Assembly (NCBI GenBank): GCA_025201765.1
Contig: MU623436.1
Coordinates: 62,001 to 126,000, forward strand
Origin: Daldinia sp. FL1419
Taxonomy: Eukaryota > Ascomycota > Sordariomycetes > Xylariales > Hypoxylaceae
Reading direction: 5' to 3'
Length of the DNA stretch: 64,000 nucleotides
This document shows, in pieces, positions 22,679 to 33,627 of the stretch. The notes beneath the pieces were generated by a model, which did not search any database, was not told the origin of the DNA, and saw only the letters and a list, made by a program, of their open reading frames with translations. The stretch's first letter is position 1. The number at the start of each line of letters is the position of its first letter. The position numbers and the translations under genes were made by a program.

Positions 22679-24362
22679 ATGATAGATATAAAACAAGCGA
22701 AACCCATATGCCGAGAGGCTGGTGAAGTTGGAAAGCGTCCTGCGAATCTTCGCTACGTCTATTCACTTACCGCATTTGTCTCACTTGGGGCATTGCTTTT
22801 TGGATATGGTAAGTTTGCCCACACATTGAAACCCCAAGTCTAGTATCGTATTCGACTAATGGCATCCCAGACCAAGGTGTTATGGGAGTGATTGTAGCAG
22901 ACGCCAGGTGGATTTCCCTCATGAAGCCGGCGAATAGCTGGGTCACAGGTGCAGTCGTATCGCTCTACGATATTGGATGTTTAGTCGGCGCTTTATCTAT
23001 AGGGCTCCTTGCCGACCGCTGTGGTCGCGAACGAACGTTATCCATCGCTTCCGTGGTGTTCATTATTGGTGCTATACTTCAATCGGCGTCCTATAGCATC
23101 ACTTCCATCACGATTGGACGCGTCATCTTGGGATATGGCGTGGGCACATGCGCCGGCGGTGTCCCGTTATACATATCTGAGATTGCGCCGGCAAAGCTGA
23201 GGGGCCGTATTATCGGAATAGAGCAAATGATTCTTTGCCTTGGCGAGCTTATGGCTTTCTGGCTGAACTACGGATTTAACTTTCTGGAGATTCCCGACTG
23301 GTGGCGTATCCCGCTTGCTATCCAAGTCCTACCAGCGGCTGTCTTAGCCATCGGGTGCTGGTTTTGGGTTCTCCCCAGTCCCCGTTGGTTAGTTCAGCAA
23401 GACAGGCACCAGTGTGCTCGTGAAGTACTAGCCCGACTTCATGGTGATGAAGCAGCCGACCTGCAAATGGCAGAAATATCTGAGGAGGTAGCCTTTGAAA
23501 AAGCTGTGGCCACAGCGACATGGACTGATATGTTCAAAGCCCCCGTGTTGCGTGTCACATTACTCGCCATGGGCGTGCAATTCTTTCAGCAAATAACAGG
23601 CACCAACTCGATCTTGTATTACACGGTGAGTCTCTAATTCCACCTTTTGACCAACCTCTCAAATCTTTACAATTAATGCTAAATGCTTGATAGCCGTCCC
23701 TTTTTGAACGCGGGGGGATTACGGACCCCAAAACAGCTAATCTAGCTACTGGTGGAGTTGGTATAGTCTTATTTATATTTGCCTGGGTCCCGATCTTCCT
23801 ATTCGACCGTCTCGGGCGCAAGACATGGTTACAGATAGGCCTAGTTGGAATGTGTTGTGCGATGGTCGGCATCACCGTCTTGCAGTGGCATGCCGAAAGG
23901 AACGTTGGAAGCAATGCAAACTACGCTATTGTCGCTTTTCCGTATTTATTCTACGTATTCTTCAATATTAGCTGGGGTGTGGGAAGCTGGACGTACGCTA
24001 CGGAAATATTTCCCGTCATGTATCGAGCAAAGGGTAACGCTCTGTCAACGGCAAGTCTTTGGTTGAGTTGCTACGTGGTCGCGCAGGCAAGCCCCCCTAT
24101 TTCTGCGTCTATTGGCTGGGGCCTCTACATTATTTACTCTTGCATCTGCGTGGTTGCTTTCGTATTCGTCCGATACGCGATGGGTAAGACTCCAACGTTC
24201 CCGGTCTCAGAATCAGGTCTAACAATCGCAGTGGAAACTAAAGGGAAGACGCTCGAAGAGATGTCTTCTTTATTCGGGATCGAAAGCAAGCTAGCAAAGA
24301 AAAACGAGTTGGATATTGGTGGGAAGTGCGACGTCGTCCACGTTGAGGAGACTTTAGGATAA
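22679..24362 (+). CDS. MFS sugar transporter
   Basis: Twelve-helix sugar porter family carrier of the plasma membrane. Three exons, 22679-22808, 22871-23625 and 23694-24362, encode 517 aa. Motifs in order: LLFGYDQGVMG across the first intron, GLLADRCGRERTL after helix 2, GRVILGYGVGTCAGGVPLYISEIAPAKLRG (helices 4-5), LPSPRWLVQQDR, QFFQQITGTNSILYYT in helix 7, LFDRLGRKTW, SWGVGSWTYATEIFPVMYRAKGNA in helix 10, and GKTLEEMSSLF in the tail. These fit hexose, xylose, quinate or similar substrates; the exact one is open. Divergent from the PhyH gene across a 664-bp shared region, so the two may be co-regulated. It closes the block of accessory genes that starts at 8.6 kb. Confidence 0.93.
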
Positions 24363-24701
24363 GACAGAACCGAAGATAACCACCTGGCAACGATGAATCT
24401 CGACGAAAGTTGAACAGAGACGGGTAATAGGCATACCGGAATGCTCTCATGGTATTAATAAAGCGCGTAAATTAGGAATATATATATAAATACCTATATA
24501 TATACGCACATTCGACCCGGGAACGATCGGGGACTTGTAAATAACGGCTTGCTAAAGTTGGGCATTGAAATAATTAAGGTCCAGAGGTCTTATGGTACAT
24601 GTCCTCTAACAGCTCCCCGCCAGTGTTGGGATTCTCTGCGATTTCCTATTGCAGTTCCGTATTTGATTAAATACCCAAGATACCTAGGTAGGTAGGTATG
24701 T
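24363..24701. other. Convergent 3' spacer, 339 bp
   Basis: Lies between the stop codons of two convergent genes. Contains a TATATATAAATACC / TATATATA run at 24480-24503 and a CCTAGGTAGGTAGGTA motif at 24682-24698; no gene seen. Confidence 0.6.
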
Positions 24702-25043
24702 TTAGATTGCATTTCTCGAAGCGCCACTATTAGGTGCATTATGGGCAAGCGTATCCGTTCCACCGGGCGTAGCTGAATGATGTGTCGACGATGTTCCGTC
24801 TGTCCTCGGAACACCTTTACGCTCCCATTCACGTTGGGCAAACATATCATCAACGTTTCGAACCTCTTGCTTCCCCTTTTCTGCGATTTCCCGATTCTTC
24901 GTTTGAGATGTCCGGGTTTGGGGATGGTTTTGGTTGTTGTCAAATACCTGGTCCGTAACCTCCATTGCCTCGCCGCGGATGGCGTCTCCAGCTCCGCGAA
25001 TGCCTTTGAGACCAGTCTTGACGTCGTCTATTATCTTGGACAT
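24702..25043 (-). CDS. Small hydrophilic conserved hypothetical protein (113 aa)
   Basis: Single-exon gene starting MSKIIDDVKTGLKGIRGAGDAIRGEAM. I recognise the general look of a small, soluble fungal family (IRGEAM...TDQVFDNN, then a Lys/Glu-rich stretch and a Ser/Thr/His/Gly-rich tail) but cannot give it a function. No signal peptide, membrane segment or cysteine is present. The first half could form an amphipathic helix; the last 35 residues look disordered. Composition resembles stress-related or desiccation-type hydrophilic proteins, only a weak hint. Upstream lies a 1.2-kb repeat-rich spacer. Confidence 0.7.
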   Translation of the reverse strand: MSKIIDDVKTGLKGIRGAGDAIRGEAMEVTDQVFDNNQNHPQTRTSQTKNREIAEKGKQEVRNVDDMFAQREWERKGVPRTDGTSSTHHSATPGGTDTLAHNAPNSGASRNAI

Positions 25044-26288
25044 GCTTACAGACTTGGTGATTTGGTAATTGGCGTTAAGAATAGTGGATGAATTCGTATG
25101 GTGAAACTGAACAGCTGATTCTAGAGGATACCTAGGTACCTAACCGTGGGCAGTTATGTGTAATCTGATGTTGATGTAAAAAAAGATGCCGAGTATCTTC
25201 CAAGACATCTAGGTTAGCATGTCACTACGACGCAACCTTTAAATATCAACTATTTAACTTGGTCAACTTGGAACTTCATCTTTGAAAAATGGCAAATGAC
25301 GTATAGACTTGACACTTCCATCCAATTAGATCTCAGGTGAGTACTCCATAGTAGATAGGTAGGTACCTTGAGAGGTACGGCAGCTACGAGATATGATGTC
25401 ATTTGGAAACTCCAATTGCTGAATAATAAATAATACCTACCTAGGTACCTAATTATGATTAGTACCTCCTAACTACCTAAAGTATATATACTTTGATAGT
25501 AGCATTGAAGGCTGCATAAGGTCAGGAAAATTGTCTAACATCGTGCTTGACTCGGATTCATAACTATACCAACCTACCTACCTACCTAGGTTAGGTGACC
25601 TTGGGTATAAAAGTATTTTAAATATTATGGATTAATAAATCTTTTTAGCAAAGATGAACATACCATGCAGCTTTATATAATTTTACGTGTTCGAATTACA
25701 TTCATACAACCTATGTGCCTAGCTAATTAAGGTACTTTGTCCGTGAGAGAACGATGTTAACTCACGAACAAAGCCGAGTATCGGCGCACAGCTGTTATTG
25801 CCTTAGGTAAGTAAGTAATCAGGTAATCCATTTCGGAATGGAAGCTATAACGCATGATACTAAAGGGGATAGGACAGGGTATGTTTCACGACGCAGAAAA
25901 CGGTCCAAAGAGGGTTGTGGGCTCATGCGCCGGCATCTCGTGTCGATCATCTCCAGTCCACAGTTCCACATCTCAAGACGGGTCCTGGGAAAAGTCCTCA
26001 ACTGAGCCAATCGGCTTATCTACTTAATATCTAACTACTGGTGCTGAGTTGTTATGCGACGGAGTATCGCCAAGGACGCTTTCGCAACCTCGTATTCTCC
26101 GTTCTCGTATTGACCCTATTACACTTGGACGCAGATGATGTCAATCAGGGTCTCTCTCCTTTATAAAGGAAGAACATTTAAGAACTGCTAATGTCCCTCT
26201 CCTTTGATTATCACGCTTAGAGAAAGCACAACGAAAAACTATTCTACCAATAACTACCTTTTATCATTCAGTTTTATAATTGTCCATC
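25044..26288. other. Repeat-rich intergenic, 1.2 kb
   Basis: Divergent spacer between the 113-aa gene and the PhiA gene. Several AGGTACCT/ACCTACCT copies lie at 25127-25142, 25355-25370, 25435-25451 and 25571-25592. No coding frame supportable. Confidence 0.6.
25571..25592. repeat. (CCTA)n array with CCTAGG centre
   Basis: AACCTACCTACCTACCTAGG; member of the dispersed intergenic motif family. Confidence 0.85.
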
Positions 26289-26931
26289 ATGCTTTTCAAG
26301 GATATCGCCGTCGTAATTTCTTGCTTCATCGGAGCTTCGAGCGCCTTGCCACAAGCAGCTTCGCCGGCGTCACTCGAACCCAATGCCAAGTTCTCGTTGA
26401 TGGCTCTCCGATCTGCTAGCGAAGTACATTTTGCCAGCTTTGGTGCAGCCAAAAGCAGTATCTTTTTGAAGCTTCCCAGCCAGAACGCTTCCTGCGATGC
26501 TGGTCCCGCTGACTACGCCACATTTTACCTTCAAGATGGTGGTCTTTACCTCTACGCTGCCTCTGCGACGCCGCAGCAGCTTTACGTCGACCGTTCCGGA
26601 ATGGGTATGTCCTATAATGTCTATCGACACTAGGTTACGAGCTGAATTTATGCTAACCCCGTAATTCACAGGCCAAGGCAAACTCGGCTACACGACTGGT
26701 GCCCAACCGCCTCCCAGAAACGGAGAGAGGGCTTCATTCACGCTTGATGAAAACAACGACTTGACATTTAACGACGCAGGCTTCATTGCTTGCCCTAATA
26801 GTATAGATGGTGCTTGGAGTGTGTGGGTTTCTGCAGGCGTCAGCCAGCCTGCCGGAAACGAGGGCTGCCTCGGAATTTCGGTGCGTGCCGTAGAGGCTTC
26901 TGAGCCTAACGGTTGCCTTTACACAGAGTAA
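26289..26931 (+). CDS. phiA: Secreted cell-wall protein, PhiA family
   Basis: Small secreted cell-wall protein; in Aspergillus, PhiA is needed for phialide and conidium development. Two exons, 26289-26604 and 26672-26931, encode 191 aa. The N-terminal 19 residues (MLFKDIAVVISCFIGASSA) form a signal peptide. Family marks are KFSLMALRSASEVHFAS, NASCDAG, FYLQDGGLYLYA, QQLYVDRSGMGQGKLGYTTG across the intron, DLTFNDAGFIACP and WSVWVSAGVSQPAGNEGCLGISV. Four cysteines in the mature protein could form two disulphides. The intron is 67 bp with a CTAAC branch point. Start taken at 26289; the in-frame TTG nine bases earlier is not needed. Family assignment is strong. Confidence 0.93.
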
Positions 26932-27501
26932 TCAGCCGAGCTGGAATAATTCAATAGGTTACGTTTGTAACGATATCTACCTAGTAATGTTAACCTATAC
27001 CTACTATTGCTAAACCATCCGACGGTTGTGCGACATCTTGGGATGATGTTAGAGCAGCGATAGCTGCTTATCCGTAGCTACTACTAGATAAACGTTGATT
27101 TTAAGACCTATCCATGGTATATGTACCTACCTATGTATCATTTAGATTCTTAGATAACGTCTCGACTATTCAAGAGGGGGCTTCTAATACGCTCTACGAG
27201 AAAGTTACCGGTTGCAAATTAAGGGGTTTGGAAAAAGCTGGACCGAGTATGTCATGAATAGGTTCCTCGCTTTGACAGGAGCAGAAATAGAAACTTTCTG
27301 TAAAGATAATAATACTATCGGTAAACTAGAAGCATTAATTATCTTAATACATGATCATTTGAAAATGAAATCGCAAGTATCATATGGATTTATCTCAACT
27401 TAATATGAGGATCAAATGTCAGTAAACTCAGACCAGCCTTCGGGCGACGGAAAGCTGCCACTCATAAGTAATACCGTGGGCTATGAATTGTTCGCTAGAC
27501 A
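26932..27501. other. Convergent 3' spacer, 570 bp
   Basis: Lies between two convergent genes. AT-rich; one plus-strand frame at 27212-27403 has no family content. Nothing supportable. Confidence 0.6.
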
Positions 27502-28116
27502 TTAGTCGACTACGCCTTCACTAGTGTGCTCTTCGACATCAGTGATCTCCTCCTTTATCTTGTCCTTCTCGTCAGGCTCGGAGTCATCGTCTGCAACGTC
27601 CTCGTAGGAGAGGGGTGACTTCTTACTTCGAGCACGCTTAGTAGGAGTCGAATACGCCGAACTAATGTCATCATCTTCATCTTTTCGTGCAGTCTTGCGC
27701 TTACGGGAGCCGCGGGCAGCTCCAGGCTCGGAGGTGGAAGGTGTGGCGGGGCCATCATCACTATTCTCGATCTTCTTTTTCGCACCTGCGTAATTGAATT
27801 AGGACGAGACGTGTATCGTCGGTACTTGACAATAAAGTGGCTACATATCTCCCCATCACATTAAGATTATCAAAATATGAAAAGAACTCACTGTTCAGGA
27901 TATTCTGAACACTTCGAGTGTTCCCGTAGCCCATGATTCTGGCTAGCTTGACGTGGTCAATCTGTTAACGCAACATAAGTCAGAATATTTTTCCCTGCGT
28001 AATATATGGTGGGCTAAGGAAAGTACCTGGGGGGGAGTCTTGAAGCATTTCCAAACCATGGTAAGCACTCTCGTCTCCGGGACGGTGATTTCGGCTTTCT
28101 TGTCGGAGGGTGGCAT
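27502..28116 (-). CDS. Small basic nuclear-type hypothetical protein (147 aa)
   Basis: Three exons, 28116-28027, 27961-27892 and 27785-27502, give 147 aa. The first ~60 residues are a compact conserved-looking unit (VLTMVWKCFKTPPQ joined to IDHVKLARIMGYGNTRSVQNILNSAKKKI), a pattern I have seen at the start of many uncharacterised fungal nuclear-type proteins and resembling a small helical DNA-binding fold. The rest is disordered and charged, with basic stretches SRKRKTARK and TKRARSKK that look like nuclear localisation signals, then an acidic tail. No function is assigned. A leftward TTG in frame was rejected in favour of ATG 28116. Confidence 0.78.
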
Positions 28117-28976
28117 GGTGATGCTACCTAGCGCCGAATTCGGGTTCAAATACGTTATCGGGCGATATGGTTGCTTGTGATGGATGCTATTCGTGATAGA
28201 AGTTGGTGTAAAGGTAGGTGGATGAAGAAGGATGACGGGGAAGCTATATGACGTTGTAAAGAGAAGGAATGGTAGGCAACGATGAAGATGGTGAGGAACC
28301 TCTGATAAATTGGTTGAAGAAAGAGCTTATTGAGGGTGCCCGGTTGATTGTAACCGGCTTGCTTTTTTCTAACTGTATTTCTGTGAGTCCCATAGAAGAA
28401 ATGACATGTAATTTAATAACATGTAAATGGGAATATACTGTGGATTATCATAGGAAACTTGCTGTCTTCCTTAAGCATGCGTGCAAATCAAATGTACCTC
28501 TTTAAAATGTACTTAACAGTATAAATGCAGTTTTGCACATCACTTCCCGTAAAAAGTACTTAGGATAGCTAGGTACCTAGGTATGTAAGATAGGCAAGGT
28601 AGGCAGGCTTAAGATCAATTGTTGACATGGGGAATCATAGCTGTTTCCTTTAATAAATAACTTTAATATAAGAAGTGCGGGTATACATATAAGTTGATTT
28701 TTATTGTTTGCTGCCTTACTTTCTTATTTACGTCCTTGGTTAAATTAGAGGCATTATAGCTTCCATCTACACTGTACATCTAGATGCCAGCAAAGCCGTG
28801 TTATGATATCCCATGCCTACTATTGGTTTCCACCCGAATAATACTTATAAGCAATAGACGGATAGCGGCATCCGCTCTGGTATTGTGACCTAACTATTCT
28901 TTTCACAACCCTCGGACGATCCTTACAACGCGGGATGGATGGTAGTTTGATGGGGTCTAGAGACTAGGCTGGTTTA
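28117..28976. other. Intergenic, 860 bp
   Basis: Promoter of the 147-aa gene and 3' flank of the membrane-protein gene. AT-rich with GCTAGGTACCTAGGTATG at 28568-28585; a 78-codon plus-strand frame at 28269-28505 has no family content. Confidence 0.55.
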
Positions 28977-30417
28977 TTATTTTGTCTGTCCAAGCTGCTG
29001 CATTCTTGTTCGTATCCGCTGTTCCTCTTCTTCCAGCTCCTCCAATTCCATTAGCCGAGTTCTCCTTGCTTCTATTTTCGCTTGTTCGGCCATTAAGTGT
29101 GCTATCTCCTGCTGCGTCTGTGGATCATCGGCGCTTCCTGTAGGCTCAGGGACTCCCTCGTTACCGGACGTCTCGACTACTGCCGGTTCACTAATAGCTT
29201 GCCCACGGATAGGATTATTACTGGGGCCTTGGTGTACCGGCGCTGGTTGGCTGCTAGAGAACAGAGAGTTCTGGGGTTGGGTTCGCTGTGATTCTGCAGC
29301 AGATGGCGATCCCTTGTTATTAGGTATATTTGACCCGCTGATAGCGGTATCTCCCAGCTCAGTAGGAGGTACCGTGGAGTAGTAAGTTACGGCGGCAGTC
29401 TTCGGGTCGATATAGGTTGTATATCCGGCATATGTCGGCTGTGGGTATCTTTGGATCGGCTGATCAGCAGGTTCAGGACTAGCCATGTACGAGTATTGAT
29501 GATATGGATATTGTCCTGAGGGAGGCTGGGTGACGACCTGTCCTCCTGTGCGCTTCTTTCGATATCTTAATATAAAAAAGACTGCTAGCCCAAGGCCCAG
29601 GAGACCCAGGAGACCTACGCCGACTCCAATCCCAATCTGAGCACCGACAGGTAAACCATCTCCGTTGCCATATGGGTCTGTATATAAGCTTGTACCTGTT
29701 GCACCGGACGATGACCGAGTCCTCGATACGTCGGGCTCGCCGCCTACAGTTACCTCCGCCAAAGTCAAGCCGGGCGTTAAAGGGTGTGTTTCTAGGATAG
29801 AAAGGTCACTCGAGGCCCAACGTATCTGTATCATGACTTGCGCATCTACAATGGTGATTAGCATTCACTTAGCCACATTAAAAATAATCCTAGTATCTTG
29901 GTGATGTCTGGCGGGCTTGTGATTCCCAGCGGACTCGAGGAGAGCTACTCTTTGATATGACATACATGATAAGTCTGTGTTAGTTGCATAGTAGTTCCAT
30001 TCATCTGGGGTGCACGAATAATCGCTATCACGAGTCAGGCGACGTTATGATGAGCTAGCGGGATAATGCAATCTACCTCATAACACAAAGAACCGCCGTC
30101 TCGGTAGGTTCGACAGGCGGACCTTGGAGATTGCTGTACCGCGAACAGCCAACAGTAAATCCGCTAGGGCATATGGCGGGCGAATAGTAGTACGTCTCAA
30201 AGTAGCTGGCGTATCCGGGAGGTGCGCATTCGGGATTAGAGCTCCAAAACATATCTATATCCGTCGTAGGACGGGTAGAAACTGGATAGCAGCCATCGGG
30301 AGCTGACCATACCGTGGTTAATGCGGCTACGGGTGGTGTACCGTCGTGGTCAAGGGAAGATGTTCGCAGCACTAGAGCCGTTGGTGTGATCGTTGTTGTG
30401 AGTGGTCCAAAGCCCAT
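28977..30417 (-). CDS. Single-pass membrane protein with extracellular Cys domain and Gln/Pro-rich tail
   Basis: Three exons, 30417-30077, 30024-29966 and 29845-28977, encode 422 aa. The N-terminal ~215 residues look extracellular: threonine-rich, with a cysteine pattern DGCYPVS, ECAPPGYA, YYSPAICPSGFTVGC, TAVLCVMSDYSCTPDEW that occurs in many fungal surface proteins of unknown role. A glycine/leucine-rich membrane helix (GIGVGVGLLGLLGLGLAVFFIL) follows, then RYRKKR and a long Pro/Gln/Ser-rich cytoplasmic tail ending in a Glu-rich short coiled coil (EIAHLMAEQAKIEARRTRL). The layout resembles wall-stress sensors but no WSC domain is present. No signal peptide is visible at the chosen start, so an upstream exon may be missed. 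Function unassigned. Confidence 0.78.
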
Positions 30418-31363
30418 CGTGGCTAAAGTGATAGACTAGAACAGCTAGTAACTCACAAGGTGACAGTCCAAGATGCAATTAATGGACGCTCTCCGTCACG
30501 TAGGATCAGACGAGCAACCTCAACTATTTGTCAAGAATAAGCGGGGTGGAGAGAGGGAAGACTCGTGCAATCTTTGGAAGATATTTTCCCAAATTCTTCT
30601 CTCTGACCGTCTCCATCGTCCCATGGCATCTTAAGATGATCTAGCCAATTCTTGCAGGACGTGCAGGGCTTAAAGTATTCTTGGCACTATTAACGATTGC
30701 AGAGTCGAGACCAATAGCGGTGATAATAAGAGACAAGGGCTAGAAAGTAAGGTTAGTCAAACTGGAGCTGATAGCTTAATTCAGTCTCCGAGGGACCCTT
30801 TTCCTTGCATTAGGTCCCTTCATGCAGCCTTTGTACAGCTCATCTCGCTTCACCGGGGACTGACATGTCTAGCGCATATAATCCGATATACATAGTAAAT
30901 CAAAACGATGTTTACAGAAGTAGAAGTCTGGTGTTGCAAAACTGTAGGAAGATTCGGACGCCGGAATAGGCACGGTGGCAATTGATATTTATATATATAT
31001 GGATTTACACTAGCAAGACGACGGACCACAATATTAACTAACCTAGGTAAATGGCAAGGGTGGTTCGAGCTTTGGCTGTCGAAGGGGATTAAGTATGGAT
31101 CTATACCTAGTTAACCTAGGTATGTACTGTAGGTAAACTACCTGGACAAAAAGTGCTTTTTCAAGGTCGCGGTGTATTAATCTCTTTAGCTTTTTGATTC
31201 TATTCACTCTAGACGTTGTCTCTATTTAAACCAAATCGGTAGGACGTCCATAATGTCTTTTGAATTACGTATGTACACGGACCGCATTTATTGAGTCCCT
31301 AGGTAGGTAGATAAATACGTACAATCATCTTGCTATTCCTCATATAGTCTATTCGTTTTCTAT
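30418..31363. other. Intergenic, 946 bp
   Basis: Promoter of the membrane-protein gene and 3' flank of the 188-aa gene. No coding exon was supported, though an upstream signal-peptide exon of the left gene could hide here. Contains TATATATATATAT near 30990 and several CCTAGGTA motifs. Confidence 0.5.
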
Positions 31364-31930
31364 TTAGGCTTTCGGTACCTTGCGCTCCGCCGCCAACTCC
31401 TCCGCATTTGTTGGGATACGGTCCGCGGCAGAGGGGTAATCGGCACTTCCCTTCCCTCTAGTTCCTTTCTCTACGCCTTCGGGTAGATCTCCACCCTTCT
31501 GACGGGCAATATTACCGACACTCGCACCAGTACCCTCTAATCCAGCATGCTCCTTCTTACGTCGGCCGGTATGGTCGCCGTGTAGACTGCCGTGTAATTC
31601 AGCTCCCGACTGACCTTGGATTGGTTTACCTAAGCCAGTATGAACAGCTTGAGATGTAGTACCACCGAGGGTATCTGCGGGATCGGTCAACTGCTGAAAT
31701 TCAACATTCGGAGCCTCGGCTGGTGTCTCGCCGTAAGGCCGGGGTTGGAACGTGTTTTCCCGGGGTGCGGTGCCGGGTGGATACTTTTCGGCGTGAAATT
31801 CGGGTGCGGCTTCGTTGCCAACCTTAACGCCAGGTTTATGTCCGGTAGTTGTGAGCGGCTCCGCAGGAGGTACGCGACTGTGGAATTCGCCCTGATTAGA
31901 CATAGATTGCGCGTTTCGAGTTGCCGACAT
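31364..31930 (-). CDS. Hydrophilic conserved fungal protein (188 aa), function unknown
   Basis: Single exon, ATG at 31930. The protein (MSATRNAQSMSNQGEFHSRVP...) is rich in Gly, Pro, Glu, Thr and charged residues, has no cysteine, signal peptide or membrane segment, and is probably disordered. Motifs such as HKPGVKVGNEAAPEFHAEKYPPGTAP and a Gly/His segment (GAELHGSLHGDHTGRRKKEHAG) recur in an uncharacterised filamentous-ascomycete family as I remember it. The composition is like that of stress-induced hydrophilins, but that is inference only. The stop TAA falls just left of 31370. Confidence 0.75.
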   Translation of the reverse strand: MSATRNAQSMSNQGEFHSRVPPAEPLTTTGHKPGVKVGNEAAPEFHAEKYPPGTAPRENTFQPRPYGETPAEAPNVEFQQLTDPADTLGGTTSQAVHTGLGKPIQGQSGAELHGSLHGDHTGRRKKEHAGLEGTGASVGNIARQKGGDLPEGVEKGTRGKGSADYPSAADRIPTNAEELAAERKVPKA

Positions 31931-32049
31931 TATGAATATCTATGTTCAAATAAGCAGAGAATAATCTTGTAGGTGTTTTCGGGATGTGGTTTAGAAATTG
32001 ATAAAGTCGACTTGAGAGTTGAGGTCACGAAGCTATATATATAAGAAAT

Positions 32050-32069
32050 GGGGGGGGGGGGGGGGGGGG
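32050..32069. repeat. G20 homopolymer
   Basis: Twenty consecutive G on the plus strand, 120 bp upstream of the 188-aa gene's start codon (C20 in that gene's sense). Assembly length may be inexact. Confidence 0.9.
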
Positions 32070-33556
32070 ATAAATGGGTTGACGTCAGGAAGCGGTAATG
32101 AGAAGCAGGGGAAGAAGGCGTTTGACATAAGACTGTTACATCGATGGAGGAGAGGCGAAAGGAAAAGAAGAAGCTTAACTTTGATTTATGGAGTGTGGTA
32201 ATGTATTGCGCTCACCTCTTCCATCGCGATTGACGTGATGATAACATCATCGGAGCTTTTGTTACGGATAGTAGGTGCTGATGATATATTACCTACTGAA
32301 TACCTACCGAATACCTACCGGGGAGATGCTCGTTTGCTGGGCTCGCCAAATACGGTGGCTATTTCTTAAGTAGGTATATAACTATATATAATAATGTTAT
32401 ATGTAGATACCTTCCGAGGCGTTTTCTACCAAAGTCGAGGCCCCTCTACGAGAAAACGTCATAACGCATGTAATTAGGTACCTACTAAGCGTGGTGGTCA
32501 TACACTATGACTAAAAGGTAACTACGCAGATTTATTATAACAGTGTATTTCATACAATCGGTACGCGTATTCTATCATAGGGCTGGCATGAACCGTCTAG
32601 CGCAAACACTTGGCCTCTACAATTCATTTCTACTGATGTCTTCACTAGTTATCAATCAAATACCTACCTAGACATATAAAACACACATGACAGGTATCGG
32701 AATAATTATGTTTTGGAGGACGCTTATCTCTCTAAACTCTCTAAACAAGTACCTATCTAGGTACCTAGCCTAGGTAGGTAGTTGGAACGCACCTTTTAGC
32801 CACGTACTTAACCTAGCACTGTTTACGGATATTCCAAACCAACAACAGCAACATTTAAAATAGACCAGGGGGGTTTGAATTGTAGGTAGCGTGTATGAGG
32901 CGACTTCTATAAGAGGTACGTATGGCAAAGAAGCTTAGGTATACATATATGGTAGAAAGCTACGTATGTTGAAAGGCTGTTTCTTGTCAATTGCTTTTGG
33001 CTTTATACTGCAACTGGTTGCTAGGGAGGATGGGGCGTCCAGAATTAGGTAAGTACCTTTTGCCACTATATTGTACCCAAGGTGATGGAAGTAATTGCGG
33101 AAGGACTACCTGATGATTTGTATAATATTTTTTAGCTGCTTACCGGTAAATTTCACATGAGATTCCCGCTTGATTATCCATACCTACTTAAGTACCTATG
33201 TAAGCATGGATGGTTGGTTGGCCAACCGCTAATCTGCTTACAAGTGATAAGCTTTTGTGGATCAAGGTAAAACCAGGTCTTCGGAATATGTTGGGAATTT
33301 ACATCTATATATTCCTTTTATTTTTTACATGTATTATGAATATATTTTATTTGAATAACCAGCTTAAGATGGGTTCAATTTATTACAATTTATTAATTCA
33401 ACTAATGGAATGGATGTAGTCATATGGATTGCCTTAAGTACGGAATGAATGGTGATCCATACCTACTTGTTCCAAAATGAAATTGAATAAGGGCTTAAAA
33501 CTTCAACAGTGATAAAGAAGTGGAAAATATCTAATTAACCTAATAAGTATAATAAG

Positions 33557-33627
33557 TACCTATCTACTTACTTCTACCTACCTAATACCTACCTACCTAC
33601 ATTGTATATACCTTATGTACCTACCTA
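33557..33627. repeat. Dense CCTA-type repeat tract
   Basis: Interrupted ACCTACCT units (TACCTACCTAATACCTACCTACCTAC and neighbours) within the large AT-rich spacer. Confidence 0.8.
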
